Assembly: GCF_030164465.1 (NCBI RefSeq)
Contig: NZ_JASNJE010000022.1
Coordinates: 1-64,000, forward strand
DNA length: 64,000 nt
Direction: 5' to 3'
Source: Sedimentitalea xiamensis
Lineage (GTDB): Bacteria > Pseudomonadota > Alphaproteobacteria > Rhodobacterales > Rhodobacteraceae
The notes below the pieces were generated by a model, which was given only the letters and a program-made list of their open reading frames with translations, made no database searches and was not told the origin of the DNA. Shown one piece after another: positions 7,956 through 16,710 of this stretch (within the stretch, counting starts at the first letter, position 1; each line of letters starts with the position of its first letter). The position numbers and the translations under genes are program-made.

Positions 7956-9050
7956 TCAGGCGGTCGTGGCGCCACGCAGGCCGATCAGGTGGTTGTCCCA
8001 TGCCCGGTCAAAGGCGGCGAGCGGGCGAAGACGTCCCGACGACAGTTCCATCAGGCCGCCAAGCCCGTCGGTGGTCAGGAATCCGCCGCTGCCGATCCTG
8101 CCGATGCCGCAGACATCGGCCCGCGCCAGCAGGTCGATGAAGGCGCCGGAGCGGTCGAAGATCGCGATGCTGCCGCCCTTCGGGCAGGTGATCGCGACCT
8201 GTGCGCCATCGCCGCTGAAGGACACGCTGCCGGCGTAGTTCGCCAGGCGCGGGGCCAGCGCGTCGGGCACAGCACACAGGCGCGGCGCGCTTCCGGGCCG
8301 ATGCAGGCCCAGCAGCGGCGGGCGGATGGCGCGATCGTGTTCCCACTGCATGGCGAAGGCGACCTGCCTGTCCGGATGGGCGGCAATATGGCGTATGGAA
8401 TTGCCGCGCAGCTCCGGCGGCAGGTCGACACGGTCCAGCAACTCGCCATCGGCGGTCATGTAGCTGAGGTTCGGGCGCATGGTGTCGAGATTGAGTTTCG
8501 TGCGCCCGTCGCCGCCCCCTTCGACGATGCCGCCATTCGCGATCACGAGGATGTCGCGGCCGGGAAGACGCAGCAGTTCATGCGGGCCGATTCCGCCGGA
8601 GGCAAAGCCGCCGACGCGGTCATAGCCATCGGAGCGCCGCCAGAGCCCGACCCCGCCCAGGCCGGTGACGGAGTCGATTTCCGCGGTGAACAGGGTTCGC
8701 CCATCGGCGGAAAAGGCGCCATGGCCGCTGAAATGATGACCGCCGGGAGCGGTCAGGCGCTGAATGACCGTGCCATGGACGCAATCGATCACCAGCGCAT
8801 GGGTGCCGGGCCGGCGGGCGAAGGTGACGGCCTCGGGACGAACCGGATGACCGGCGCCGGCGTGGCCGCGCGCGGGCAGGGGGATGCGAAACGTCACCTG
8901 CCCCCGGGCGGTCAGGCCGAACAGGGCAAAGCCGCCGTCCGGCTCTTTCGCGGCGGCGAGAAATTCGGGCGACCCGGCATCCGCCCAGGTCAGCGAGGGG
9001 GCCGCGGCGGCGGCGGCGAGGGATGCGAGGAAACCGCGGCGGGTGGTCAT
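7956..9050 (-). CDS. DUF1513 beta-propeller protein, Tat-exported
   Basis: A 364-residue protein with a Tat-like signal (MTTRRGFLASLAAAAAAPSLTWA) and repeated propeller-like blades such as GAFSADGRTLFTAEID and HELLRLPGRDILVIANGGI. The internal KLNLDTMRPNLSYMT segment is typical of DUF1513. The family is periplasmic and travels with imelysin and di-haem oxidoreductase genes in iron-regulated clusters; its exact role is not known. It is the last gene of the minus-strand operon, starting 1 bp after the imelysin stop. Confidence 0.85.
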   Translation of the reverse strand: MTTRRGFLASLAAAAAAPSLTWADAGSPEFLAAAKEPDGGFALFGLTARGQVTFRIPLPARGHAGAGHPVRPEAVTFARRPGTHALVIDCVHGTVIQRLTAPGGHHFSGHGAFSADGRTLFTAEIDSVTGLGGVGLWRRSDGYDRVGGFASGGIGPHELLRLPGRDILVIANGGIVEGGGDGRTKLNLDTMRPNLSYMTADGELLDRVDLPPELRGNSIRHIAAHPDRQVAFAMQWEHDRAIRPPLLGLHRPGSAPRLCAVPDALAPRLANYAGSVSFSGDGAQVAITCPKGGSIAIFDRSGAFIDLLARADVCGIGRIGSGGFLTTDGLGGLMELSSGRLRPLAAFDRAWDNHLIGLRGATTA

Positions 9051-9051
9051 G

Positions 9052-10035
9052 TCAGTCGCCGTCCGCCGAATTGAAGCCGGCGGAGACGCCGAGCGACGGC
9101 CCGATCTCTTCCAGGACGGCGTCGCGCGCGGCGCGCACCGCCTGTTGCACGACCTCGACCCGCAGCCGGCCGGACGGTTCCGCCACCCCGGCCAGCGCCG
9201 GGTCGCCGAGCCTTTCGGCCAGCCCGATCGCCCGCGCGAAGGCGGCGTCGGTTTGCGGTGTCGCGGCGTCGGTCAGTTCGCGCGCCAGACCGGACAGCGC
9301 CTGAAGCGACAGGATCACGTTGCGCTGGCTGCGCCCGGAACGCCAGCTTTCGGCGCGGGTCGGGCGCGGGCGCTCGAATGTGCCCATCGGGCGGCCGAGC
9401 CGCTGGTCCGCGGTGAATTCCAGCCCGGTCGTCAGGGCGGTGAACAGCGCCTGCCGGGCTTCCCGTTCGCCAAGGTAGACCGTGTTGTCCGGCGCTCCGG
9501 CGGTTCGCAGGGTCCGGGCATAGCCGCTGCGCCAAGCGTCGTCGATCTGTTCCGCCAAGGCCGCGAGATCGGCGGTCAGGGCGCGCATCAGGGCGCACCC
9601 ATAGGCACCGGACCCGGCGAAGCGGTCATCATAAAGCAGGTATTCCAGCGCATGAAGTCCGCGCGCCGCCACCGAAAGCTCCGCTGCCCCCTGCGGATCG
9701 TCGATGATCCGGTCCTGATCGCCGATCAGCGCCGTCAGCGCCCTGGGCGTTGCGCCGCGTTCATCGGGCCAGAAGGCGACGGCGACGGACCGGCCGTCCT
9801 GTTCCACCGGGCCGAAAGTCAGGTGGCTGACGCCAAGCCAGGCATCGAAGGTTTCGTTCCAGGCCGGGCGCAGCGCATCGGAACCGCAGTCGCGGACGGC
9901 GGTGTCGCGCAACCCGGCGGCGGTTTCGGAAAAGGCCGCGTAGCCCGGCAGGATGTGATCGTCGATCACCGCATCGACCTGGGCGGCGGCGGGCGCGGCG
10001 GTCAGCATGGCGAGAAAAATTGCAAGCCGCTTCAT
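9052..10035 (-). CDS. Imelysin-family periplasmic protein (second copy)
   Basis: A 327-residue protein with a signal peptide (MKRLAIFLAMLTAAPAAAQ) and the imelysin GxHxxE motif as GLHALEYLLYDD. Imelysin proteins are helical periplasmic or surface proteins linked to iron uptake (EfeO/IrpA relatives); despite the M75 peptidase name most are not proven proteases. The ATG at 10035 overlaps the stop of the di-haem gene by 4 bp. This shorter imelysin, paired with the longer one at the head of the operon, fits the known two-imelysin arrangement. Confidence 0.85.
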   Translation of the reverse strand: MKRLAIFLAMLTAAPAAAQVDAVIDDHILPGYAAFSETAAGLRDTAVRDCGSDALRPAWNETFDAWLGVSHLTFGPVEQDGRSVAVAFWPDERGATPRALTALIGDQDRIIDDPQGAAELSVAARGLHALEYLLYDDRFAGSGAYGCALMRALTADLAALAEQIDDAWRSGYARTLRTAGAPDNTVYLGEREARQALFTALTTGLEFTADQRLGRPMGTFERPRPTRAESWRSGRSQRNVILSLQALSGLARELTDAATPQTDAAFARAIGLAERLGDPALAGVAEPSGRLRVEVVQQAVRAARDAVLEEIGPSLGVSAGFNSADGD

Positions 10036-11603
10036 AGGGACTCCAGGTAGCGTATCAGCGCGGCGCGGTCTTCGGGCGGCATGTCCACCACGGCATCGCG
10101 CTGCGCCCGGGCTTCGCCGCCATGCCAGAGCACGGCTTCGAGCAGCGAACGGGCGCGCCCGTCGTGCAGGAAATAGCTGTGCCCGGACACGGTTTCGGTC
10201 AGCCCGATGCCCCACAGCGGGGGCGTGCGCCATTCCCGCCCGTCGGCCCGGCCCTCGGGCCGGTTGTCGGCCAGGCCCGGCCCCATGTCGTGCAGCAGGA
10301 GGTCGGTATAGGGCCAGATCAGCTGAAAGCTCTGCTCGGGCTGATCGGCCAGCCTGCTGGTGACGTATTTCGGCGTGTGGCAGGCGGGGCAGCCGACGCC
10401 GTAGAATATCTCCTTGCCGCGCAGAACCTGCGTGTCGCCCACGTCCCGCCGTTCCGGCACCGCGAGGTTGCGCGCGTAGAACGTGACCAGATCCAGCCCT
10501 TCGGCGCCGATCTCGGTGTTCTCGGGGGTGCCGCTGCTGCCGTCCGGGGCGGTCCGGCAGGTGGTCTGGAATTCGGTGCAATCGCCCCAGCCGGCCCCGA
10601 AGACCGGCGACGAGATCCCGATATCCCCGGCAAAGGCGCTGGCGGATTGTTCGCGGATCGTCGGCGACCCTGCCTTGAGGCCGAAGCGCCCAAGCATCGG
10701 GCGCGCGTGTTCGAAGGACCAGACGATCTGCGCCCGGCCGGAAACGCCGTCGCCATCGGCGTCGGCGGGGTCTTCGCGGGCCAGGATGTCCTGCGCGTCG
10801 ATGGCTTCCAGCAGGCCGAGGCCAATCATCTGCGGCGCGACGCGCGGGCTGAGCATGGCGTCCGGACCCAATGGCCCATAGCCCAGGTCGGCCGCCCGAT
10901 AGCGGGGTTTCCGGAGCGACGCCGTTTCGCCGCCAGACAGCGGTACCTCGATCTCTTCGTAGGCGATGTCCAGCCGGTATTCGGCATCGTGTCCCTGAAT
11001 CGCGAAATCCTGCAACTGCCCGCCATAGACCGGGTCCGGCGCCGTCCTTGGCGTTTCATCGCCGAGACTGAGCAGGAAGGCTTCGATTTCGGTCGTTCCG
11101 GCGGCCGCCGTGGCGGGAACAGAGATCCTCAGGAACATCGAAACCGCATCGTCATCCGGGCTTTCCGGCGGATGGCCGCGCCCGTCCTTCAGGTGGCAGT
11201 TCTGGCAGCCGCGCGCGTTGAACAGCGGCCCGAGCCCGTCCGACACCAGCGTCGAGGAGGGCGATGACACCCAGAGCTTGCGGAAGAGACCGTTGCCGAC
11301 CTTGAAATCCAATTCGCGTTCGAAAGGCATGTTGGCGGAGGGTTGCGAGAAGGCATCGGTATTGTCGCGCGCCCGCACCGTTGCCGCCCCGCCGGCATTC
11401 GCCTCGAACGGCTCGGGCGCGGAAAAATCCGCGGCCGGGGCGGTCACCGCGGCGATGCGGCCGGATTCGGCGGCGGTGCGGGCAACCACTTCCAGATGCG
11501 GCCGGGTCAGGTCGACCTTCCCGCCCGCATGTCCCGGCAGCGCAAGACCGGCCAGGCCGAGAGCCGCGATCAGGCCGGCCATGGGTCGCGGATGTCCTGC
11601 CAT
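10032..11603 (-). CDS. Di-haem oxidoreductase family protein
   Basis: A 523-residue exported protein (signal peptide about residues 1-26) with two c-type haem sites: CQNCH at 133-137 and CPACH at 405-409. Length and spacing fit the di-haem oxidoreductase family of iron-regulated operons, rather than the shorter cytochrome c peroxidases. A role in oxidising or reducing iron in the periplasm is often suggested but not established. It sits 19 bp after bfr and overlaps the following imelysin by 4 bp. Confidence 0.88.
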   Translation of the reverse strand: MAGHPRPMAGLIAALGLAGLALPGHAGGKVDLTRPHLEVVARTAAESGRIAAVTAPAADFSAPEPFEANAGGAATVRARDNTDAFSQPSANMPFERELDFKVGNGLFRKLWVSSPSSTLVSDGLGPLFNARGCQNCHLKDGRGHPPESPDDDAVSMFLRISVPATAAAGTTEIEAFLLSLGDETPRTAPDPVYGGQLQDFAIQGHDAEYRLDIAYEEIEVPLSGGETASLRKPRYRAADLGYGPLGPDAMLSPRVAPQMIGLGLLEAIDAQDILAREDPADADGDGVSGRAQIVWSFEHARPMLGRFGLKAGSPTIREQSASAFAGDIGISSPVFGAGWGDCTEFQTTCRTAPDGSSGTPENTEIGAEGLDLVTFYARNLAVPERRDVGDTQVLRGKEIFYGVGCPACHTPKYVTSRLADQPEQSFQLIWPYTDLLLHDMGPGLADNRPEGRADGREWRTPPLWGIGLTETVSGHSYFLHDGRARSLLEAVLWHGGEARAQRDAVVDMPPEDRAALIRYLESL

Positions 11604-11622
11604 GCCGGTCTCTTGGTGCGTC

Positions 11623-12108
11623 CTAGTCGGCCTGATCGGCCGAAGAGGCGTTCAGCAGGCCATAGCCGCTTTCGCCCAGGGTGTCGAAAAGTTCGATCTG
11701 GGTTTCCAGGAAGTCGATATGACCTTCCTCGTCCGCGATCAGTTCCTCGAACAGGCTCTTGCTGACATAGTCCTCGACCTTGTCGCAATGGTTGCGCGCT
11801 TCGATATAGAGATTGCGCGCGTCATGTTCGGCGGCGAGATCGCAGTCGAGCGTTTCGCGCAGGGTCTGGCCAATGCGCAGCGAATCCAGCTTTTGCAGGT
11901 TGGGGTGCCCTTCCAGAAAGATGATCCGTTCGATCAGCTTGTCCGCATGGTGCATCTCTTCGATGCTTTCGGCCCGGGATTTCGCGGCGATCTTGCCGAA
12001 ACCCCAGTCTTCCTGAAGCCGGTAATGCAGCCAGTACTGGCTGACGGCAGTCAGTTCGCTCCGCAACGCACTGTTGAGATATTCAATAACCTTGGTATCG
12101 CCCTTCAT
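11623..12108 (-). CDS. bfr: Bacterioferritin
   Basis: A 161-residue ferritin-like protein beginning [19 protein letters not shown]. Ferroxidase ligands are in place: E18, E51 and H54 in IEEMHHADK, and E127/H130 in DEEGHIDF. The Met in IEEM (residue 52) is the expected haem ligand. It stores iron in a 24-mer and lies in the cytoplasm. Its start overlaps the upstream bfd gene by 26 bp, so the pair is translationally coupled. Finding the pair inside an imelysin operon is notable. Confidence 0.95.
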   Translation of the reverse strand: MKGDTKVIEYLNSALRSELTAVSQYWLHYRLQEDWGFGKIAAKSRAESIEEMHHADKLIERIIFLEGHPNLQKLDSLRIGQTLRETLDCDLAAEHDARNLYIEARNHCDKVEDYVSKSLFEELIADEEGHIDFLETQIELFDTLGESGYGLLNASSADQAD

Positions 12109-12349
12109 TGGATTTGTCCTGTGTAGATCGACGGCGCAGGCCGCGCAGTTGCATGGGGACCTTCAGGCTAGGGCTTGACTGCATGGTGTCAAGGAATAGC
12201 TGGAGGCATCCGCCGCAATCCGCCCGCTTGCCAAGAGCGCGGTAGATCTTGCCGGGGGTGATGACCGTCTGCTGGTCGGCGGCGCGCATCCATTCGACCG
12301 CCGCGCGGATCTCGTGATCGGTGATGGTGTTGCAATGGCAAACGATCAT
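12083..12349 (-). CDS. bfd: Bacterioferritin-associated ferredoxin (BFD-like)
   Basis: An 88-residue [2Fe-2S] protein with cysteines C4, C6, C45 and C48 (VCHCN and ADCGGC), the BFD pattern. The inter-pair spacing is about seven residues longer than in E. coli Bfd. Bfd docks on bacterioferritin and passes electrons to release stored iron. The C-terminal 25 or so residues are basic and encoded where bfr begins, so the tail may be a by-product of the 26-bp overlap. It starts 37 bp after the imelysin stop. Confidence 0.88.
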   Translation of the reverse strand: MIVCHCNTITDHEIRAAVEWMRAADQQTVITPGKIYRALGKRADCGGCLQLFLDTMQSSPSLKVPMQLRGLRRRSTQDKSNEGRYQGY

Positions 12350-12386
12350 TGCGCCTTCCTCGCGGAGCAGCAGCCGGGACGGCGGA

Positions 12387-13646
12387 TCATTGGAACACCG
12401 CGTTCGGGTCGTCGAGACTGTCCGATCCTTCGACCGCGATCCCGCCGAGATCCAGCGCCGCGACGGCGCGTTCGATCGACCGGGTCTGCGTGACCAGCGC
12501 CTCCACCGCGCCCATGATCAGCGCTTCGCCTTCGGCGTTGCCGCGGCCCAGCATCATGTCATAGGCCATGCCCTGGTCCGCCGCGTTGCGGATCGCCTCC
12601 AGCGCCGCCACGGACGCGTCGAGTTCGGCGCGCAGCCGGGCGTCGGTTTCGGGATCGGCCGCGGCAACCAGGTCCGACAGCGACGGGCCGGACACGACCG
12701 TGCCGTCCGGGCGGGTGTAGCGGCCGGCATAGACGTTGCGGATGCCCAGACCGTCGTAGTAATGGCTGGCATGGGTGTTGTCGGAAAAGCAGTCGTGTTC
12801 TTCCTCCGGATCGTTCAGCAACACGCCCAGCTTCATCCGTTCCCCCGCCAGTTCGCCGTAGGACAGCGACCCCATGCCGGTGAGAATGGCCGATATGCCC
12901 TTTGTCTCGTCGCCCAGCAGCGTTTCCCGCGCCGCTCCGTCACTGGCCCAGGCGCTGGCCATGTAGCCCAGATCCTCTATCAGGAGTCCGGTCGCGACGC
13001 GCAGATAGGCGGCCCGCCGGTCGCAATTGCCGTTCGTGCAAGCCTCGCCGGTGGAAAAATCCGTCCACGGGCGGTCGCCGGCGCCGGCGGCGGTTCCGTT
13101 CAGGTCCTGGCCCCAGAGCAGGAATTCGATCGCGTGATATCCTGTCGCGACATTGGCCTCGACCCCGTCCGCTTCCTGCAGGACGTCGCGCAATAGGGCC
13201 GGGGTGATTTCCGTGGCGTCGATTTTCCGGCCCGACAATGTGAAGACCGGGTTGGCAACGACATTCAGCGCCGCGTAATCATTCGCATCCGTTGCGCCGC
13301 CATAGCTCGGGTCCACATAGTCGATCAGGCCCTCGTCCAGCGGCCAGGCGTTCACCCGGCCTTCCCAGTCATCGACGATGGCGTTGCCGAAGCGGAAGAC
13401 CTCGGTCTGCATATAGGGGACACGGGCGTCGCGCCAGGCCGCGCGGGCGGCGTCCAGCCCCTCCGGAGACGGTTCCTGAAGGAAGGCCGCGACCGCATCC
13501 TGAAGGCGGTGGGCGGCTGTCAGACTGTCCGCATAACCGGCTTCCGCGATATCCGCGTAGGTGTCCAGCACCTCGCGCGGCTCGGCGGCCAGGGTCATGG
13601 TCGCGGTCAGGATGCAGGATGCGGTCGTGGCGGTCAGCAGGCGCAT
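12387..13646 (-). CDS. Imelysin-family iron-uptake protein (first gene of the operon)
   Basis: A 419-residue protein with a signal peptide (MRLLTATTASCILTATMTLA) and the imelysin GxHxxE motif as GYHAIEFLLWGQD. The later ECFSDNTHASHYYDGLGI-type segment is typical of the IrpA/ICMP branch. The start at 13646 has CGGAG 9 nt upstream; the frame extends to 13757 but without a signal. It is the promoter-proximal gene of the iron operon and is preceded by an AT-rich Fur-like element. Confidence 0.9.
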   Translation of the reverse strand: MRLLTATTASCILTATMTLAAEPREVLDTYADIAEAGYADSLTAAHRLQDAVAAFLQEPSPEGLDAARAAWRDARVPYMQTEVFRFGNAIVDDWEGRVNAWPLDEGLIDYVDPSYGGATDANDYAALNVVANPVFTLSGRKIDATEITPALLRDVLQEADGVEANVATGYHAIEFLLWGQDLNGTAAGAGDRPWTDFSTGEACTNGNCDRRAAYLRVATGLLIEDLGYMASAWASDGAARETLLGDETKGISAILTGMGSLSYGELAGERMKLGVLLNDPEEEHDCFSDNTHASHYYDGLGIRNVYAGRYTRPDGTVVSGPSLSDLVAAADPETDARLRAELDASVAALEAIRNAADQGMAYDMMLGRGNAEGEALIMGAVEALVTQTRSIERAVAALDLGGIAVEGSDSLDDPNAVFQ

Positions 13647-13693
13647 GGACACTCCGTTTTGGCGGCAAATGGCTCTCTGGCTGGTCGTTTCCG

Positions 13694-13720
13694 TATTTCT
13701 TACTATTATTATCGGAAATA
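13694..13720 (-). promoter_or_regulatory. AT-rich element, possible iron box
   Basis: The only AT-rich stretch near the imelysin start. TATTTC (13694-13699) and GAAATA (13715-13720) form inverted arms. Read on the minus strand, GATAATAATAGTAAGAAAT agrees with the 19-bp Fur consensus at about 12 of 19 positions. It lies about 48-75 bp upstream of the imelysin ATG. Alphaproteobacteria often use RirA or Irr instead of Fur, so which factor reads it is open. Confidence 0.35.
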
Positions 13721-13788
13721 GCAACCCCGAACTTCGCCCCGATCCCACCGGCTGCAACCGGAGCGGCCGTCCCTTGCGTCATTGCCGG

Positions 13789-15153
13789 TCAGGGGTCCGT
13801 CAGGGCCGGCACCGGCAGCGTCACGATGGCGCACAACCCGCCCGTGTCGCGATTCGTCAACGCGATCTGACCGCCATGGGCGCTGACGATGGCCTGGGCG
13901 ATGGACAGGCCAAGCCCGGCGCCTCCGGTTTCCGGATTGCGGCTGTCCTCGCCCCGGACGAAAGGGTCGAACACCGACTTCAGCCGTTCGGGCGGGATGC
14001 CGGGGCCGGAATCCTCGATCCGGATCACCGCCGCGCCGGCCTCGCGGCCCAGCGTTACCGTGGCCTGCCCGCCATAGCGGATCGCGTTGTCGACGAGATT
14101 CCCGATGGCCCGTTTCAGGGCGACGGGCCGCGCCGACACCGTGGCCCCGGCGTCGGTCCGCAGCGTCGCGCCGCGATCTTCGCAGAGCGGCCCCAGCAGC
14201 GCCGCAAGATCGACCGGCTGCATTTCCTCGGCGTCGCCCGCGCCCTTGGCATAGGCGATCAGCCCGTCAGCCATCACCGTCATCTCGTCCAGGGTGCGGA
14301 CGATCGGTTCCGCCTCGGCCGCGTCCAGCAGTTCGGCGCGGATCCGCAGCGAGGTGATCGGCGTGCGCAGGTCGTGGCCGACGGCGGCGAGCACCCGCAT
14401 CCGTTCCGCGTCGAACCGGCCGATCCGGGTCTGCATGTCGTTGAAAGCGGCGGCGGCGGCGCGCATTTCGCGCGCACCGTCTTCGGGAACCCGTGCGCTG
14501 CGGTCGCCGCGCCCGGCGGCGGCGGCGGCGGCGGCCAGCTGGCCGAGCGGACGGGTCAGCCGGCGCACGAAAAGGACGCCGACCCCCAGGACCGAAACCA
14601 GCGACAGGCCGAGCACCATGAAGAACACCTCTTCCCGGACGCCTGGCGGGGGCCGCCGGTTGCCGCGCGCGACCACGTTCAGCCATTGCGGCGCCCTCGT
14701 GGCGGTCTCCGGCCCGGCCAGCAAGACCGAAACCGCGATGGTTTCGCCGCCTTCATGCCGGTCCGGCCGTCCGGTCACACCCCGGACAAAGATGGCCCCC
14801 CGCACCGTCCGGCCGGGAAATTCCTCGGACAGCCGTTGCGTCAGCCCGCGCGACCGCGGAGCGGAGGGTATGTCCTTCACGATCGGGGACGATTCGACCG
14901 AGACGCGGGAAAAGCGGGTCGAGGCCTCCCTGGCGATCGCCTTTCGGCGGGCCGGATCGGCGGCTTCGATGGCCGGGAGCAGCGACACGATCCGTTCGAT
15001 CTCGCGGCCTTCGCGGGCGGCCCGGTCGAGCCGGTCGCGTTCAAAGGACAGGAGGCCCAACGCCACGAGATTCGCCGCCACCAGCGCAACGCCAAGCAGC
15101 AGCACGAATTGCCCGGCGAGGCTAGACGGCAGGTATCGGCGCAGCCCGGTCAC
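13789..15153 (-). CDS. Sensor histidine kinase
   Basis: A 454-residue kinase with two membrane spans (about 13-36 and 176-197), a periplasmic loop of about 140 residues, a HAMP region, the phospho-acceptor H260 in GHDLRTPITSLR, an N-box in GNLVDNAIRYGG and G-boxes DSGPGIPP and GAGLGLSIAQ. The start is GTG at 15153, whose last bases form the TGA stop of the response regulator, showing tight coupling. The signal sensed is not evident; the loop has no recognisable domain. Confidence 0.9.
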   Translation of the reverse strand: MTGLRRYLPSSLAGQFVLLLGVALVAANLVALGLLSFERDRLDRAAREGREIERIVSLLPAIEAADPARRKAIAREASTRFSRVSVESSPIVKDIPSAPRSRGLTQRLSEEFPGRTVRGAIFVRGVTGRPDRHEGGETIAVSVLLAGPETATRAPQWLNVVARGNRRPPPGVREEVFFMVLGLSLVSVLGVGVLFVRRLTRPLGQLAAAAAAAGRGDRSARVPEDGAREMRAAAAAFNDMQTRIGRFDAERMRVLAAVGHDLRTPITSLRIRAELLDAAEAEPIVRTLDEMTVMADGLIAYAKGAGDAEEMQPVDLAALLGPLCEDRGATLRTDAGATVSARPVALKRAIGNLVDNAIRYGGQATVTLGREAGAAVIRIEDSGPGIPPERLKSVFDPFVRGEDSRNPETGGAGLGLSIAQAIVSAHGGQIALTNRDTGGLCAIVTLPVPALTDP

Positions 15154-15866
15154 AGCTGTTCCACATCGGCTGCAAGCATGTAGCCGCCGCCCCATTCGGT
15201 GACGATCAGGCGCGGGGAGCCGGGGTCTTTCTCGATCTTGCGCCGCAGACGGCTGATCGTGTTGTCGACGGCCCGGTCATAGGCCTTGGCATCGCGCCCC
15301 GCGGTCAGGTCCAGAAGCCGCGCCCGGCTCAGCACGGTGCGGGGATGATCCAGCAGCACGCCCAGCAGGCGGCTTTCCCCCGAGGTGAGGCCGACGGTTT
15401 CGCCGCTGCCGGAGGACAGGCTGTGCGCCGCCGCGTCGTGTTCCCAGCCGGCGAAGCGGCGGCGTCCGGTCGGCACCGGAAGCTCCGGCGGCGGCACCCG
15501 GCGCAGAACCGCGCGGATGCGGGCGAGGAGTTCGCGCGGATTGAACGGCTTGACGATATAGTCGTCGGCGCCAAGTTCCAGCCCAACGATCCGGTCGGTT
15601 TCATCCGCCATCGCGGTCAGCAGGATCACCGGCGGCCCGCCCCGCGCGACCAGCGCGCGGCACAGGCTCAGCCCGTCCTCGCCCGGCATCATGATGTCGA
15701 GCACGACCAGATGGATCACCGCTTCGTCCAGAATGCGCCGCGCCTCGGCCGCGCCGGTGGCAAGCTGGGTGCGCAGGCCCTGCTTGCGAAGATACTGGCC
15801 GAGCGGCTCGCGGATGTCACGGGCGTCATCGACGATCAGGATCTGGAATTCTGTGGTATCGGACAC
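15150..15866 (-). CDS. OmpR-family response regulator
   Basis: A 238-residue regulator: receiver domain with D13/D14, phospho-acceptor D57 in LVVLDIMMPGEDG and K in DDYIVKPFNPREL, followed by an OmpR-type winged helix (AYDRAVDNTISRLRRKIEKD). The GTG at 15866 has CAGGAG 7 nt upstream and gives the normal receiver start; longer frames exist to 15968. It is divergent from the EF-hand gene across a region rich in TGTCGC/GCGACA repeats, its likely binding sites. Confidence 0.9.
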   Translation of the reverse strand: MSDTTEFQILIVDDARDIREPLGQYLRKQGLRTQLATGAAEARRILDEAVIHLVVLDIMMPGEDGLSLCRALVARGGPPVILLTAMADETDRIVGLELGADDYIVKPFNPRELLARIRAVLRRVPPPELPVPTGRRRFAGWEHDAAAHSLSSGSGETVGLTSGESRLLGVLLDHPRTVLSRARLLDLTAGRDAKAYDRAVDNTISRLRRKIEKDPGSPRLIVTEWGGGYMLAADVEQL

Positions 15867-15960
15867 CGGTTGCTCCTGCGGAAAACGGCCTTGCCGCATG
15901 TCATCTAATGGTCTGCGTGACCACATGACCAGATGCCGGGCGGCACCGGGTGGAAAAGTT

Positions 15961-16025
15961 TGTCGCAAATTGTGTCAGCCCCGCGGGTTGCGACAGGTGG
16001 CGACAAAACCGGTGTCGCACCGACA
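15961..16025. promoter_or_regulatory. Cluster of TGTCGC/GCGACA repeats, likely response-regulator operator
   Basis: In the 239-bp divergent gap, TGTCGC occurs at 15961-15966 and 16013-16018 and its complement GCGACA at 15990-15995 and 16000-16005; a variant CCGACA is at 16020-16025. The two GCGACA copies are 10 bp apart, one helical turn, as in many OmpR-type direct-repeat sites. The spacing suggests binding by the adjacent regulator and control of both the two-component genes and the EF-hand operon. Confidence 0.55.
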
Positions 16026-16105
16026 AACCTTTCGGGCAAAGGATTGCTACATCCCTGTCATCGGGGCGGGTCGCCCTGCATGATGATAACCGAAAGGAAC
16101 CTGAA

Positions 16106-16621
16106 ATGACTTCCCGCAAACTGCTGACCACCGCTTTTCTCGCAACCGCTCTCGTCGCCGGCGGCGTCATGATTGCCGGGGCGCAAGAAACGATGAACAA
16201 GCCCGATTCGCAGCCGAAATCGGAGCATCGGGCCGATTTCCGCCATGGCGACCGTGGGCATGGCCGCGGCGGCCATGGTGGCCACCACAGGGGCGGCCCG
16301 GAAATGTTCCGCACGCTCTTCATGCAGGTTGACGCCGATGGCGACGGATCCGTCACCCAGGTGGAAATCGACACCTTCCGCGCCGCCAAGGTCGGCGAGG
16401 CCGACACCTCCGGCGACGGCGCGCTGTCGATCGAGGAATTCGACACGCTTTACCGCGAGTTCACCCGGTCGCGGATGGTGGACGCCTTCCAGGATCTCGA
16501 CGCCGATGGCGACGGCGTGATCAGCGCCGCCGAGATGGACAGCCGGTTTGGCGACATCGTCGAGCGGATGGACCGCGACGATGACGGCGCGCTGACGCTC
16601 AAGCGCGGCCGCCGCGGCTGA
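16106..16621 (+). CDS. Exported EF-hand calcium-binding protein
   Basis: A 171-residue protein with a signal peptide (about 1-26), a His/Gly-rich segment (40-64) that could bind metals, and four EF-hand-like loops: DADGDGSVTQVE (76), DTSGDGALSIEE (100), DADGDGVISAAE (132) and a degenerate DRDDDGALTLKR (156). It is probably periplasmic. The ATG has GAAAGGA upstream. It is the first plus-strand gene facing the two-component system and is followed by a strong stem-loop, then a MsrQ-like gene, suggesting signal-controlled expression. Confidence 0.85.
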   Translation: MTSRKLLTTAFLATALVAGGVMIAGAQETMNKPDSQPKSEHRADFRHGDRGHGRGGHGGHHRGGPEMFRTLFMQVDADGDGSVTQVEIDTFRAAKVGEADTSGDGALSIEEFDTLYREFTRSRMVDAFQDLDADGDGVISAAEMDSRFGDIVERMDRDDDGALTLKRGRRG

Positions 16622-16629
16622 TGCGCCAG

Positions 16630-16661
16630 GGCGCGGGCGGCGTTTCGGGGCCGCCCGCGCC
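16630..16661 (+). terminator. Strong stem-loop after the EF-hand gene
   Basis: A perfect 12-bp inverted repeat, GGCGCGGGCGGC (16630-16641) and GCCGCCCGCGCC (16650-16661), with an 8-nt loop, begins 9 nt after the EF-hand stop codon. No T-tract follows, so it may be a partial terminator or an mRNA-stabilising structure between this gene and the next. Confidence 0.6.
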
Positions 16662-16710
16662 TTGCCGGCGATCCCGTCCGGGAGCGCCGTAAACCTGCCG
16701 GAGACGGACC

